A stretch of 64,000 bases of DNA from Vibrio cidicii (GCF_009763805.1 NZ_CP046804.1:868001-932000), one strand, 5' to 3'. Counted from the stretch's first letter, positions 30,018-41,040 are shown. Translations and numbers: made by a program. The notes: generated by a model not told the origin, from the letters alone.

Positions 30018-31277
30018 TTAACGAGTGGCGAGCACTGTTGCTTCGTAATCTTTCACTTGGTTGATCCAGTCAAAGCCGACAGGCACGCCGTTTTGTTGAC
30101 AGTGGTAATCCCAGACTGCGCTCCAAGGTAGAGAGTGTGTTTCTTCAATCAGACCAAAACGCGTGGTGTAGTCGAACGCTTGCTCCGCTTGATGAAGTTT
30201 CTCTGTTGGCTCTAGCAAGGCTTTCAGCAGCGCTTTTTGTGCATTACGTGTACCGATAACCCATGCGGCGATACGGTTAATCGATGCATCAAAGAAATCT
30301 AAGCCGATTGCAACGCGATCGAGTAAGTCGTTACGTACGATCTCACGCATGATCGCTTGTGTTTCATCATCAAACGAGACCACGTGATCTGAATCCCAGC
30401 GGATTGGACGCGTGACATGCAGTAGCAGATCTTGCACGTACAGAGAGCAGGCGCTTATCTTGTCGCTGATGACTTCGGTGGGGTGGAAGTGGCCAGCATC
30501 AAGACACAGAGCGGTGCCACGTGTCGCGGCATAAGCGAGATAAAACTCATTGCTGCCGACGGTAAACGCTTCCGCTCCGATACCAAAAAGCTTACTTTCC
30601 ACAGCGTCTTTGTGGTATTTGCTATCAATTTTCTCTGCGAGGGCTTTATCGAGAGAATCGGCTAAACGCGCCCGTGGAGAGAGGCGGTCGACGGGCTGGT
30701 CTTTCATACCATCTGGAATCCAAATATTCATGAACGACGGTGTACCAAGCTCGCGGCCAAAGTATTCTGAAATTTTACGGCTGGCGATAACGTGCTCAAT
30801 CCAGAATTGACGCACTTCTTCATTCGGATGAGAAAGGGTAAAACCATCATCGGCTAATGGGTGAGAAAACAGCGTAGGGTTAAAGTCCAATCCCAAATCG
30901 TGCTTTTTCGCCCATTCAACCCAACGAGAAAAGTGCGCTGGGGCGATCTGGTTGCGCTCGACTTTTTCATCACTGTCTAGGTAAATGGCATGCAAGTTAA
31001 CACGCTTTTTCCCGGGGATGAGTGAGAACGCTTGTTCCATGTCCGCACGCAGTTGCGTTGGCGTGGTGGCAGCGCCGGGATAGTTGCCCGTCGCTTGAAT
31101 ACCGCCGCTCAAAGCCACATCAGGAGATTCGAAACCGCGCACGTCGTCGCCTTGCCAACAGTGGATGGAAATTGGCGTTTTACTAAGGATTTCAAGCGCT
31201 TTATCGGTATCTACCCCATGTTGTTTAAACGCTTCTTTTGCGTATTGGTAGGCCGATAAGATTTGCTGTTCGTTCAT
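30018..31277 (-). CDS. rhaA: L-rhamnose isomerase
   Basis: A 419-residue metal-dependent isomerase converting L-rhamnose to L-rhamnulose. Conserved elements: [14 protein letters not shown] near residue 33, [26 protein letters not shown] and [15 protein letters not shown], which carry the metal ligands. Full family length. Starts 12 nt after rhaB. Confidence 0.96.
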   Translation of the reverse strand: MNEQQILSAYQYAKEAFKQHGVDTDKALEILSKTPISIHCWQGDDVRGFESPDVALSGGIQATGNYPGAATTPTQLRADMEQAFSLIPGKKRVNLHAIYLDSDEKVERNQIAPAHFSRWVEWAKKHDLGLDFNPTLFSHPLADDGFTLSHPNEEVRQFWIEHVIASRKISEYFGRELGTPSFMNIWIPDGMKDQPVDRLSPRARLADSLDKALAEKIDSKYHKDAVESKLFGIGAEAFTVGSNEFYLAYAATRGTALCLDAGHFHPTEVISDKISACSLYVQDLLLHVTRPIRWDSDHVVSFDDETQAIMREIVRNDLLDRVAIGLDFFDASINRIAAWVIGTRNAQKALLKALLEPTEKLHQAEQAFDYTTRFGLIEETHSLPWSAVWDYHCQQNGVPVGFDWINQVKDYEATVLATR

Positions 31278-31289
31278 ATTTTCACCTGG

Positions 31290-32729
31290 TTATTTTACTA
31301 ATTGATACTGTGCTTTGATGTTTTCTAAGCCAGCAATAGGGTTCGGTTGATAGACATTGACTTGAGATGATGCATCAATGATTTTTCTGCCCTCATCCAA
31401 GCAGGAGATAATGTCGAGGGCGATAAACTGGTTGATTACGTTGCCCAGTGCCGAGGCTTCTTTTGGCTGTGTTGATACAGAGATCTGGCATACATCAGCA
31501 CAAAGTTGGTTGAGAAATTCGTCTTGCACACCTCCGCCTACGATGCGTAGCTCGGTAATTGAACGTTGCGTCGCGTGTGCGATTTGTTCGATGGTGTCGT
31601 TGTAGGCGAGTGCTAGGCTGTCGTAGATACAGCGCACGACTTGAGCCAAGCTCTCTGGGGCGGGTAAGTGGCGCACCTTAAACCAGTTTTTAATTGCCTC
31701 TGCCATCGACGGCGGATTGAGAAAATCATCATCATTGGGATTAATGACGAATTCAAACGGTGTTGCTTGTTTCGCAAGTAAAGCGATGTCAGAGAATGCC
31801 AGCGAAGGGTTTTCCGCTTTAATTCGTTGAATAAGCCACAACCCCATGATGTTTTTTAAGATGCGGTAGCGGCCATCCACACCACCTTCGTTAGTGAGGT
31901 TGTAGGCGAATGCTTGATTTGAAGTGACGGGTTCAAGGCTTTCAACCCCAACCAAGGACCAAGTTCCTGAACTTAAGTATGCAGTGTTGTCGTTGAAAAT
32001 CGGTGTGGCGGCGACGGCCGACGCGGTATCGTGACTTGCCACGGAACAGACAGGGATATGAATATCTCCCAGTTTGTATTGGCCAACAATACGGTTTGGC
32101 ATTTTGGGTGGTAGGAACCAGTTCATCTTCGCGCCACAGGCATCGATCAGCGTTTTATTCCAGCTTCTCTCATGACAATCAAGCAATTGACTGGTGGACG
32201 CATTGGTGTATTCACAATGTTTCACGCCACTGAGTTTGTAGTTCAGGTAGTCAGGAATAAAAAGCAGTGTATCAATCTCATCAAACCAATCTGGCTGTGC
32301 GTCAGCGATCGCTTTGAGTTGATAAACGGTGTTGAAGGTGAGAAATTGAATCCCCGTCGCAGCATAGATTTTTTCTTTGTTCATACCGCTGTCGGCGAGA
32401 AGTTTGTCCAACATGCCTGCAGTGCGCGCATCACGATAGCTGACGAATGCCCCAAGGTGTTTACCAAATTTGTCGAGGAGCACAAAGTCGACTCCCCATG
32501 TATCGATGGCTAATGAGCGAACATCGATATTGCTTGCCAGCACTTTATTGATGCCAACTTTTATCTCTTCCAAAATGGAGTAAAGGTCCCAGCAAGATTG
32601 GTTGTTATGGGTCACCTGTTGATTTTGAAAGCGGTGAAATTCTTCTAAACGAATTTTCCCATCTTCTAAAAAGCCGACCATGACGCGACCACTTGATGCG
32701 CCTAGGTCAATGGCAATGACTGAATTCAT
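31290..32729 (-). CDS. rhaB: Rhamnulokinase
   Basis: A 479-residue FGGY-family sugar kinase phosphorylating L-rhamnulose at C1. The N-terminal ATP/phosphate motif AIDLGASSGRVMVG is intact; DTWGVDFVLLD carries the catalytic Asp region, and IVGGGVQDEFLNQ is the adenosine motif. It is the first gene of the operon rhaB-A-T-M-D-fucO. The region upstream (32730-32900) should hold the rhamnose-controlled promoter. Confidence 0.95.
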   Translation of the reverse strand: MNSVIAIDLGASSGRVMVGFLEDGKIRLEEFHRFQNQQVTHNNQSCWDLYSILEEIKVGINKVLASNIDVRSLAIDTWGVDFVLLDKFGKHLGAFVSYRDARTAGMLDKLLADSGMNKEKIYAATGIQFLTFNTVYQLKAIADAQPDWFDEIDTLLFIPDYLNYKLSGVKHCEYTNASTSQLLDCHERSWNKTLIDACGAKMNWFLPPKMPNRIVGQYKLGDIHIPVCSVASHDTASAVAATPIFNDNTAYLSSGTWSLVGVESLEPVTSNQAFAYNLTNEGGVDGRYRILKNIMGLWLIQRIKAENPSLAFSDIALLAKQATPFEFVINPNDDDFLNPPSMAEAIKNWFKVRHLPAPESLAQVVRCIYDSLALAYNDTIEQIAHATQRSITELRIVGGGVQDEFLNQLCADVCQISVSTQPKEASALGNVINQFIALDIISCLDEGRKIIDASSQVNVYQPNPIAGLENIKAQYQLVK

Positions 32730-32900
32730 CTTTTAGTCCTCGTTTGTGATGAGGTTATTAGACGAAATCTCGCGTTGGAAAAACTTTAAAAAAATGGCGA
32801 GAAAGGAAAAGCAGTGGCGTTTTTCTAAAGATTCCCTGTGTAGAAATCACAGTTCAGAGAACTCTTTTATCGAGCCTGTGTAGGGGGGAGTTGATTGGGC
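32730..32900 (-). promoter_or_regulatory. Promoter region of the rhamnose operon
   Basis: The only sizable gap before rhaB. It contains CTGTG at 32836-32840 and CACAG at 32848-32852, an imperfect CRP-like palindrome whose spacing is one base short. No -35/-10 pair is certain. Confidence 0.4.
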
Positions 32901-32936
32901 AAAAAAAGCGCCGTCATGGTGACATGACGGCGCTTT
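32901..32936 (-). terminator. Terminator hairpin used as group II intron landing site
   Basis: 14-bp perfect stem AAAGCGCCGTCATG / CATGACGGCGCTTT with a GTGA loop. On the minus strand it is followed by seven T, so it originally ended the minus-strand metalloprotease operon. The intron begins 4 nt after its right arm and now separates it from that operon. Confidence 0.88.
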
Positions 32937-32940
32937 GCTT

Positions 32941-34829
32941 GTGCGCCGAGCATGGCGTTGATCTAGGAGGTGAAAGTCCTCTACGGGCTCAGTCGAGCGA
33001 GAACCGTTAGCCTATGCAAGGGTGTTCACCGTGAGGTGAAACCTGAAGGAAGCAAACGGCAAAACTTGGTTGTGACGAACAGAAATCTGATAGTAGGCCT
33101 GTACAACTTGGGTAACCTAGCAATAGATAGAATAGCCCAATGCCTCGACGGGAAGTGTGTATAGGTAAATCAGGCATGACCAAGGGAAAGAGCAACGTCT
33201 TACCTCGGGAGATCTCATTGCCTGTCTCAGATGAGACTAGCACAACAGTGATGTTGTGTGATGGGTAATGAGAAGTCAGCAGAAGGCATAGTACTTTGAG
33301 GAAGTACAACTCAAAGGAAGGCCAGAACTGAATATATCAAGAAGCAGTCACTAGACACTCAATCATGTGGAGTCATAGCAAGATGAAAATCATCTCTACG
33401 TCCCAATGGGCGATACCGCAAGTAAAGCTCATGGTCACGAAGAATGACAAACATGATCGGCGTAGAAAGGAGGACGAGTCTTGGTGACCCCCACTCCGCT
33501 GATGGAACAAATCAGCTCCTCAGCGAATTTGAACCATGCCCTTCGACGCGTGAAGAAGAACAAGGGGTGCGCAGGTGTCGACAGACTCGACATCGCAGCG
33601 ACCATCTCTAAACTTCGACAAGCTTCAAACGGGCAAGCGCTCCGCCAGAGTCTTCTGGACGGAAGCTACCAAGCTCAACCTGTTCTGGGTGTAGAAATCC
33701 CTAAAACGACTGGTGGCGTCAGGCAATTAGGCATCCCCACGGTACTGGATAGGATAGTCCAACAGGCGATCACATCAGTACTGTCAGACATCTATGAGCC
33801 GAAGTTCTCCAACAGTAGTTATGGGTTCAGGCCAAACCGCAGTGCGCATCATGCGCTTGCGGCAGCAAGCCGCTATATCAGAGAAGGGCGGGGTTATGTA
33901 GTGGATATCGATCTAGCCAAATACTTCGACACGGTGAACCATGATAGGCTGATGCACAGATTATCTAAGGACATCAGTGATAAACGAGTATTAAAGCTCA
34001 TCAGGTCCTATCTACAGGCAGGCTTAATGCGAGATGGGTTAGTAGAGCGAAGACAACGAGGAACACCACAGGGTGGTCCATTATCTCCGTTACTCTCTAA
34101 TATCGTATTAGATGAACTGGACAAAGAGTTAGCGCGAAGAGGGCATAAGTTCTGTCGATATGCAGATGACTGCCAAATCTACGTTCGTAGTGAGGAAGCC
34201 GCCCATCGAGTCAAAGAGTCGATAACGGAGTTCTTGGAGCAGAAGCTAAAGCTCACGGTAAACCGTGAGAAAAGTGCAGCGACAAGAGTGACGGAGCGAG
34301 CCTACCTAAGCCATAGCTTCAAGATAGACGGAACCCTTCTGATATCAAAATCGGCACAAGCTCAAATGAAGAAGCGAGTGCGGAAAATAACGAAGCGAAA
34401 TCGAGGTCGAGAGTTATCGGTAATCATCACCGAGTTAACCCAATACCTACGAGGTTGGCAGCACTACTTCAAGCTCGCCATAGGTCAAAGTGCGATGCAG
34501 CGCTTGGACGAATGGATACGGCGTCGGTTGAGATGTTACCGCCTGAAACAGCGCAAACGCAGATACAGCATAGCGACATGGTTACAACGCCAAGGTGTAA
34601 CAGAGCGAAATGCGTGGAAACTGGCGATGTCTGATAAAGGGTGGTGGCGCTTAGCACTCTCGCCCCAGTTGAATCACGCCATGCCAATCAAATGGTTCAA
34701 GGAGAGGGGGCTTTACTCATTGAGAGATGGGTATGAGTCACTAAAGGTATATTCGGAACCGCCGTATGCGACCCACGCTTGTACGGTGGTGTGAGAGGGC
34801 GGAGGCCGTGAGGCCTCCTCCTACTCGAT
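32941..34829 (+). mobile_element. Group IIC intron
   Basis: A complete-looking mobile group II ribozyme of about 1.9 kb. The 5' end is GTGCG (consensus GUGYG), directly after a terminator hairpin, which is the known target type of class C introns. The 3' part shows domain V as a hairpin with CCGCCGTA / TACGGTGG arms (34758-34794), whose CGC matches the class C catalytic triad, then a domain VI hairpin GGAGGCC-GTGA-GGCCTCC and the end CTACTCGAT. AAGCAAA at 33050-33056 is a perfect 7-nt complement of TTTGCTT, the last 7 nt of the 5' exon, so these are the likely EBS1-IBS1 pair. The exact 3' boundary is inferred. Confidence 0.85.
33481..34794 (+). CDS. ltrA: Group II intron reverse transcriptase/maturase
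   Basis: A 437-residue intron-encoded protein that splices the intron RNA and copies it into DNA at the target. Reverse-transcriptase blocks: KKNKGCAGVDRLD, QLGIPTVLDRIVQQAI, SYGFRPNRSAHHAL, VVDIDLAKYFDTVNH (catalytic Asp), RGTPQGGPLSPLLSNI and FCRYADDCQIY (YADD). An X/maturase domain follows (ELTQYLRGWQHYF). There is no HNH endonuclease, as usual for class C. The first codon is TTG or, one codon later, GTG, after AAAGGAGGA. The 3' end of the frame runs into domain V, so the last about 12 residues are coded by catalytic RNA sequence. Confidence 0.94.
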   Translation: MVTPTPLMEQISSSANLNHALRRVKKNKGCAGVDRLDIAATISKLRQASNGQALRQSLLDGSYQAQPVLGVEIPKTTGGVRQLGIPTVLDRIVQQAITSVLSDIYEPKFSNSSYGFRPNRSAHHALAAASRYIREGRGYVVDIDLAKYFDTVNHDRLMHRLSKDISDKRVLKLIRSYLQAGLMRDGLVERRQRGTPQGGPLSPLLSNIVLDELDKELARRGHKFCRYADDCQIYVRSEEAAHRVKESITEFLEQKLKLTVNREKSAATRVTERAYLSHSFKIDGTLLISKSAQAQMKKRVRKITKRNRGRELSVIITELTQYLRGWQHYFKLAIGQSAMQRLDEWIRRRLRCYRLKQRKRRYSIATWLQRQGVTERNAWKLAMSDKGWWRLALSPQLNHAMPIKWFKERGLYSLRDGYESLKVYSEPPYATHACTVV

Positions 34830-34873
34830 TGGCAGGGATAATTAGGCCGGCATCGGGCTTACCGGCCAGTGAT

Positions 34874-37800
34874 TTAGTCTATCAAAGGCAACTGCTCAAT
34901 GGCGCGGCGGTAACGACGGTACTCGCCAGTGCTCCATAGCCAGATGCTTTCTGCTGGGATGGCGTAGAACTTGGCATGCTCAGGATTGTCTGCGATCTGT
35001 GCTGCGATTTCCGTTGCCTGAGTTGCTGAGAAGTTAAGTAGAGCCTCCAAGTACTCCGGATCGCTATCTTTATTCTCATTAATGCTTTGCCAAGCAAGCA
35101 GTAGGTCATCCTTGTTATGGCAGCCCTCATCGGCACTTTTCTTCGCTGGGTAGTAGCATTTTTGGCTACTGTCGTAGGCGAATTTAGCCGGAGTGAAAGG
35201 GGTACCTCTAAACAGCGATTCAAAATAAACGGCTGATTTCAGGAGGTTCACTGCATCGGTATCACGCAGCAGGTACAAAGTGGCGTCTTTTTGCGTACGA
35301 ATGCCTAACTGAGTGAAACGCAAGTTTTGTTTTACGGTGTAAGGTGAATTCTCCAGAAGCTCACGTTGCTCATCACGTCCGTCAATTAACATCGCTTTAA
35401 GTGCCATGTTTTTGGCCAAACCGTTACGACGCGTCACCATGTAGTTGCGTGTTTTCCAGCTAAATTCATAACCACCATTTAGGTCAACAGACATACTTGG
35501 TTTTCTGATTGAAATGTCATCGATCAGGTGTTGAGCGCTGTCGGCTAATCCGTACTCATCTGCCTGTCCGAACGCCACCAAGTTGGTCAGCAATGCATTA
35601 AACAATGGTGTCACTGTGGTTGGTGACAACTGGAAATAACCCTTAAGTACATCGTAATACGGAAGCACTTCAATAGAGCTACGTAAATCCGGTAGATATC
35701 GTGTTTTGGTTTGGACACTCTCACCATTCTCGTCAACAAATACCGGGCCGCGGAAGCTGGTCGCGCCGTAACCTATGTAGCCCAGGTACTCTTTCATTTT
35801 TACTGGCGTTCCTTTGGTGCCACTGCGAACGTCAGAAACATCCATCAGCGCCATATTGGATTTGTCACGCGAACTACGCCAATCATTTCTTTGCACCAGT
35901 GTCTGTGCTGCCAGTAATTTGTCTGGCCAGATCCCCATCAAATCGATTGCCGATGAGTAAATCTGGTTGGGGTTGTTGGCTCTCATATCCGAATATGGAC
36001 GGCCATCACGGGTTTCTGATAATACCTTGATTGGTTGAGAACCACTAGCCAATTTAGCGACCAAGTCCTTGTCGAAACAAGATTCTGGTAGCGTGGTTTT
36101 ATAGCTCATGTCTGGACCGTATTGCGCCCACAAATCATTTAATGAGGAAAATAGCTGTAACGGCTGACCGCTGCCAGTGGTGACCTCAATTTCGCAAACA
36201 TGATCCGGCTGTGCCATCACTTCAACAAAGAAATCTGCCGCTAATAAGGCTGCATCAAAGGTGTCACAAATCATTTGTGCACCTTGTGGCAGTCGACTGC
36301 GAGTTGACGCATTTTGACAGTTGTCGGTGTAGAAATTCGCTACGTTTTGCCCGTAACTCTCTTCTTCTTCGCCTTTTAGCTGGGCAAAGTAGTAGTCAAT
36401 TTCACCAAGATCCTCAACCACTTCACGGATCTCATTGAACTGGTTAAGGCGAGCCACCGTGTAGCCGAACAATCTACTCTCATAAAAGCTATCACGGCCA
36501 TTGCGTTTGTTGAGGTAGTCGTAACTGTCCCAGTAACGCTGAATGCGGAACTTGGTCAACTCAAGGATATTGGTCCCTTCGTCAAAGCGGTTACAGGTGG
36601 TCGTGCTGCTGGTGTTTTCATCAGTACAGTAGTAGTAGTTTTTAACGCTTTGAGTCGGTTGACTATCGTCTTGTTTTGCCAACTGCTCTTTGAGCGCTTC
36701 CAAAGTACCGAGTGGGTAACCACGGTAGTTCTGACGCACTTTAGCGTCAATGGCGTCTAAGCTAGCGTATGCGACAGTAGGTTCACCTTGATCATCAACG
36801 GTATTCACTTCGGCTTGGCGATTGTATCCGAAACGCAGTGCAGCGATGTCGTACTTACCATAGGTTGGCAGTTCGTCAAAAATCGAAGCGCCGTAATCCA
36901 TGATCGAACTGTAAGCGGGGACCTTATCATAGCCAAGCGCGGTGATTTCTTGCTCGCTGTAGAAGTTATTCTTGTCCATTGAGCCCATGAAGTTATGGCG
37001 TAAACCGAGATTGTGGCCAAGTTCGTGGACTAAGGTCGAGGTATAAATGTGCTGCGAAATCTGTTTGGTCACTTGCGCTTGCTGATCTGCGTTGAGATCT
37101 TCCCACGCTTTGAGCTTAGTATTGACCTTGTCGGCGTAATCTGGCTGTGAAGGATCCAAATGCGCGTTATCAAAGTAACCGCCGTTGATATAATCAATGC
37201 CCTTAATTAACCCTTTCGATTGAGTGCTCACCCAAAGGAACTGATCAGAATACATGTTCTGCTCAGCGTACGCTTGAAACTGCTTCGCATAGCTTAGGGC
37301 CTGCTTGTTAAAGCTGTGTTCCTGCTGCATATCTGGACGAAGCCAAGAGACGACGCCATTATCGAAACGAGGTTCGCTGGCCGCGACCATAGGAAGTGAT
37401 GCTCTAATATTGGTGATGTTTTTCGCCATGACCAAGTTAGAAACGCGCTCGCCGCCAAAGGTCATTATCGCTGGTTCAGAAGCGGCAGTATTGTCGTCGT
37501 TCGTCGTGGTTTGGTTATTATCGAGATCGTTTTCAGTCGGGCGTGCAATCTCTTGACGGTTGTAGTGCACCGTCAGGCGACGCCACATGTCACGTGCGGA
37601 AGCACGGATAACGCCAGCGTACTGATTGACGTGCGCATGAACAATTTCACCGGTAAGCGGGTTGGTGGCTGAAGGGCCATAACCGAGCAAACCATTGTCG
37701 ACCGGATCGGTGATGAGGTTAAACATATTGATGCGCAAGTCACCAGGGTGCTTACCTGCTGGTGTCTCTTTATTGACAATGTTAATTGTCGGCACACCCG

Positions 37801-38766
37801 TTCCAGCAAGCACTTCGTTGACATGATCGATAGTATTAATAGTGGTTTCTAGGAACTCACGTCCCTCTTGCGTGAAGTAGCTGTCACTTAAGTAGTAATC
37901 GATCGACGCTTTTTTCGGGTTAAAACGATTGATAAGGCGGTATTTTTCACCTTCTAAGTCCGCTTCACCATTGGTTGAAAGCGGCGTTTTTCTTGGTTAA
38001 AGAAGCCATAGCGCTGAGAGTCACGACCGGGGTAGTGCACGACTTCATAATCTTTGCTGGCTAACTTGTCGAGCTTGACCAAAGAGTAGAAAAAGCGCGT
38101 TTTGAAGGAGAGATCTTCTAGTTCAGAACCAAACTGGTACATATCGTCGGCATCGGCGGTGAAAGTCCGCTCGACTTCGACGTTAATCACGCCAGCATCG
38201 GCATCGTACTCCCAATGGACCAAGCGCGGATCGGCCGACTCTGTGACGTTGTCTGCGGTCCACCAAGCATCGACGGTATCGACGGCCAGCGACTTAATGC
38301 CGGTGTAATCTGGCGTGAAATGGGTGGTCTCTTCCCATTTTAAGCTCGCATCGGTGTTGAGCTCTTCTTTGTTGGTGCATTCATCAAACTGATCTTCGGC
38401 ACAGCGATACTGTTGAAATTCGCCAGGGATTTTCAACACCGGAGCAAGGTTGATGCTGCTGTCGTAGCGGCTCGGTTTACCATCGACTAGGGTATCACGA
38501 TCCACTTCTTCGGCGATGATGCCGTTCTTCTGGTCAAAACGTAAGGTGACCAATTTTGGCGTGCCTTGGAAGAAGCCACGTTGTGTGGCCGCATAGCGCG
38601 GCGCAGCACCCGTTGATGGCATATAAAGCCAAAGTGATTCTGTGTCTAAAGAGCTTTTGCTGATCTGCTCAGCCGCTCTCGGTTCGTATTCATATGCGCG
38701 TTCCTCTGCGCCACAGCCATACAATGCCACAGACACCATAGTGGCGAGTAATAACTTTCTATACAT
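34874..38766 (-). CDS. Lipoprotein zinc metalloprotease (one frameshift)
   Basis: About 1,297 residues when corrected. A lipoprotein signal is seen (LLLATMVSVALYGCG, lipobox LYGC). Near residue 580 is the extended zinc motif VHELGHNLGLRHNFMGS (HExxHxxGxxH), with the downstream Met-turn SSIMDYG, so it is a metzincin-like protease on the outer or inner membrane surface. Long flanking domains are unassigned but resemble the large zinc-dependent metalloproteases with DUF4953/DUF5117 regions. The frame breaks at the run of five T at 37987-37991: GFFNQEKRRF against KTPLSTNGEADLEGEKY; one missing base is the likely cause. It lies 13 nt after an outer-membrane barrel gene, so the two probably function together. 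Confidence 0.8.
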
Positions 38767-38779
38767 GTTGTGCACCAGA

Positions 38780-39610
38780 TTAGTAGTTATAAGTGATTGA
38801 TAGGTAGTAAGTTGGCTTGTCCAAGTCGAATAAGGTGTCGATTGGGTTTGGTCCTCGGTCGGCATCGAAATACCGTGCGCTGTTGGTTAAACCAACAGCC
38901 AGTGAGATGTTTTCAGTTACGTTGTAACCAAGTTCTTCTGAGTGACTGAACTCAGGAGAATATTCATTGCCGCGATAGGTCCAAGACGTTGAGCTGTCTA
39001 TGGTCGTAGAAAGCCACCAATCGCCAAATTCATACGTCAAACCAAAAGAGTTGCTGAGGCGATACTCTTCCAGTTGTGTTGTCCCCACGGTGGTGTAGCG
39101 GTGGAAGTTCTTTCGAATACGCACCGAATCGGTCAGAGTCAGGCCTTCGAGCAAAAAAGCCATGTCGTAAGAGAGATTGAGATCGGCGCGGATCGCAGTA
39201 GAAAGGTCGCTTTTTTGCGCTGTCTCGGACAGGGGAATCAAGACACGCATGCCTGCGGAGAAGCTCAGATTCTCTGTAGGTTGGTACAGATCGGCGTATT
39301 TGGCTTTGATCCACGCGTTTTGCCAGTATTGGCCTTTTTCACCATCAAATTGGTGAATGCCTGCAATATCGGCACTCAGTGACCAGTTATCGTCGAATCG
39401 ATAGCCAAGGGTTACGCTGGCATCTATCGAACGTGAGGCAAGGTAGCTGGTATCACGATAGGCGTTTCGGCTGTAAGAGCTCGACGCAGAGAAACTCCAG
39501 GGCTGGTCGCTTTCCACGCTGGCTTGTTCGTCGGTGGGACTTTCTGCATGTGCTGTTAACGGCAAACAAGTCGCAAAGAGCGCACACAGTGCATAGTGAC
39601 ACTGTTTCAC
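38780..39610 (-). CDS. Outer membrane barrel protein, partner of the metalloprotease
   Basis: A 276-residue protein with a signal peptide (CALFATCLPLTAHA) and a series of amphipathic strands with aromatic ends (WSFSASSSYSRN, ASVTLGYRFDDNWSLSADIAG, NSFGLTYEFGDWWLST). Ends YLSITYNY, with an aromatic C-terminal residue. It is not assigned to a named family. It is the first gene of a two-gene operon with the metalloprotease. Confidence 0.65.
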   Translation of the reverse strand: MKQCHYALCALFATCLPLTAHAESPTDEQASVESDQPWSFSASSSYSRNAYRDTSYLASRSIDASVTLGYRFDDNWSLSADIAGIHQFDGEKGQYWQNAWIKAKYADLYQPTENLSFSAGMRVLIPLSETAQKSDLSTAIRADLNLSYDMAFLLEGLTLTDSVRIRKNFHRYTTVGTTQLEEYRLSNSFGLTYEFGDWWLSTTIDSSTSWTYRGNEYSPEFSHSEELGYNVTENISLAVGLTNSARYFDADRGPNPIDTLFDLDKPTYYLSITYNY

Positions 39611-40087
39611 GAAACTTTCCTTGTAATTTGTGAGTAATGTTGTGTTTTTTGTAATTGACGAATACTAAAGGAACTAAGTCAACAAGAGAACTTATTCATG
39701 TAAAGTATCAGTATTTAATGCGACTGGTACAATCAGGTGGGTCTGATGACTTTTTGCTCAATAATTGGATTGTGTTGTGCGGAATTTATAATTTAACAGA
39801 ATGGTCTTTTATATTTATTGAGTCAATATAATCGTTTTTAAATCTACAATTATGAAGCGTTAATCTCTTTTTAAACAAAAATACGCTGATTTTTGGGCTG
39901 TAAACAAGCGTCTTACTCAGCGGTTCGATCTGTATGGACTTTCATCAGAACGTTTAGGTATAACAGAATGAGGTTCTATATTTCTGTGTTCTAAAACTGG
40001 TGGTTTGTCACACTCTACTCATCTCATATTGACTAAGAAAATGAATCTTTTATGAAAGGCTTGCTTTGAGTGATTAATACGCTATTA
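39611..40087. other. Long AT-rich intergenic region before the TetR regulator
   Basis: About 480 bp between divergent genes. Very AT-rich, no open frame with a ribosome site, no RNA gene recognised. Its right end merges into the TetR operator pair. Confidence 0.45.
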
Positions 40088-40117
40088 TGACGAAGTGTCA
40101 TTTATGACGGTTCGTCA
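40088..40117. promoter_or_regulatory. Operator pair upstream of the TetR gene
   Basis: Two adjacent palindromes, TGACGAAGTGTCA (40088-40100) and TGACGGTTCGTCA (40105-40117), both of the form TGACGnnnCGTCA with one mismatch in the first; a half-site GCGTCA follows at 40125. The same element recurs twice before the exporter gene, so it is probably the binding site of the TetR protein. Confidence 0.75.
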
Positions 40118-40193
40118 CCATTGTGCGTCATTTCTTTAGTAAAGAATCATGTTACAATCGCGGCAGGAGTAAATCGATACGGGTGAGTGAAAG

Positions 40194-40983
40194 ATGTTTA
40201 ACTTTGGCTGTAAGAAAAGCGATGAACGCAAAGAGTGTGCCTTTTCGTCAATCAAGACGAAAAAGCAACAAGCGATCGCCGATAGAGAAGTTGAATTGAT
40301 CCTGCTGGCGAAAGGCATTGTGCAGAAGGAGGGTTTTGCCAACCTGACGATGGACAAGTTGACCGCGGCAAGCTCGTATTCGAAAGGGACAATCTACAAC
40401 CATTTTTGCAGTAAAGAGGACGTAGTTTCTGGCTTTATGCATCCATTCTTTAAAGAATGAAGCGATGTTTTTTAACCGCACAGCCGCTTTTGAAGGGTCA
40501 ACGCGGGAAAAAATGATTGCGATGCATGTAGGCTTTCGCATTTACGCACGGTTGGAGCCCATCTTATCTACCTGCGCGATCATGGCGAAAACGCCATGGG
40601 TACTGGAGAAAGCGTCTCCAAGTCGAGTCAGTGAACTCAATGAGTTGGAAGAGCGGATGATCGATGGCGCGGATGCGCTCGTCAGTCATGCGGTAGCCAT
40701 CGGGGATTTAAAGTTCTCTCCTGCGATTGGTTCGGATGCGATTGTGTTTGCTAACTGGTCGATTGCATTTGGTTCTAATGCGTTAACGCAGAATGCATCA
40801 AACAGCCGTTGTATCAATCGTTTGCAAGATCCGTTTACCGTACTGCACAATGCGAACATGCTGCTAGACGGGCTGGGTTGGAAACCACTTTCCAGCGAAT
40901 GGGACTACCGCAAAACCTGGAGAAGGGTGGAGCAGGAGCTATTCGCTGAAGAGTTGGCTTACTTAGAATCTGTCGGACGTTAG
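40194..40983 (+). CDS. TetR-family repressor (one frameshift)
   Basis: About 262 residues when corrected. The N-terminal DNA-binding domain is recognisable: LLAKGIVQKEGFANLTMDKLTAASSYSKGTIYNHF-type helices (residues 36-70). The C-terminal ligand domain starts at ALCIHSLKNEAMFFNRTAAF. The frame breaks in the TTT at 40426-40428; one extra T separates SKEDVV from LALCIHSLKNEAM. It is the first gene ahead of an RND exporter and carries the same palindromes in its own promoter, so autoregulation and control of the exporter are likely. The inducer is unknown, probably a lipid-like compound given the downstream genes. Confidence 0.85.
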
Positions 40984-40989
40984 TGGCTG

Positions 40990-41015
40990 AAAACCAATCT
41001 GAGGATTGGTTTTTT
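40990..41015 (+). terminator. Terminator after the TetR gene
   Basis: AACCAATC-TGAG-GATTGGTT followed by TTTT, 8 nt after the stop. Separates the repressor transcript from the exporter operon. Confidence 0.88.
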
Positions 41016-41027
41016 CATCACGCTTAG

Positions 41028-41040
41028 TGACGAATCGTCA
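41028..41040. promoter_or_regulatory. TetR operator, TGACGAATCGTCA
   Basis: A near-perfect 13-bp palindrome identical in its outer arms to the sites in the TetR promoter. Confidence 0.72.

Noticed and set aside
32836..32852. CRP site before the rhamnose operon (CTGTG...CACAG)
   Set aside because: The half-sites are one base too close for the standard CRP spacing, so it is mentioned only as a weak lead.
36800..37600. Several short plus-strand reading frames inside the metalloprotease gene
   Set aside because: They are antisense shadows of a gene with a clear zinc-protease motif.
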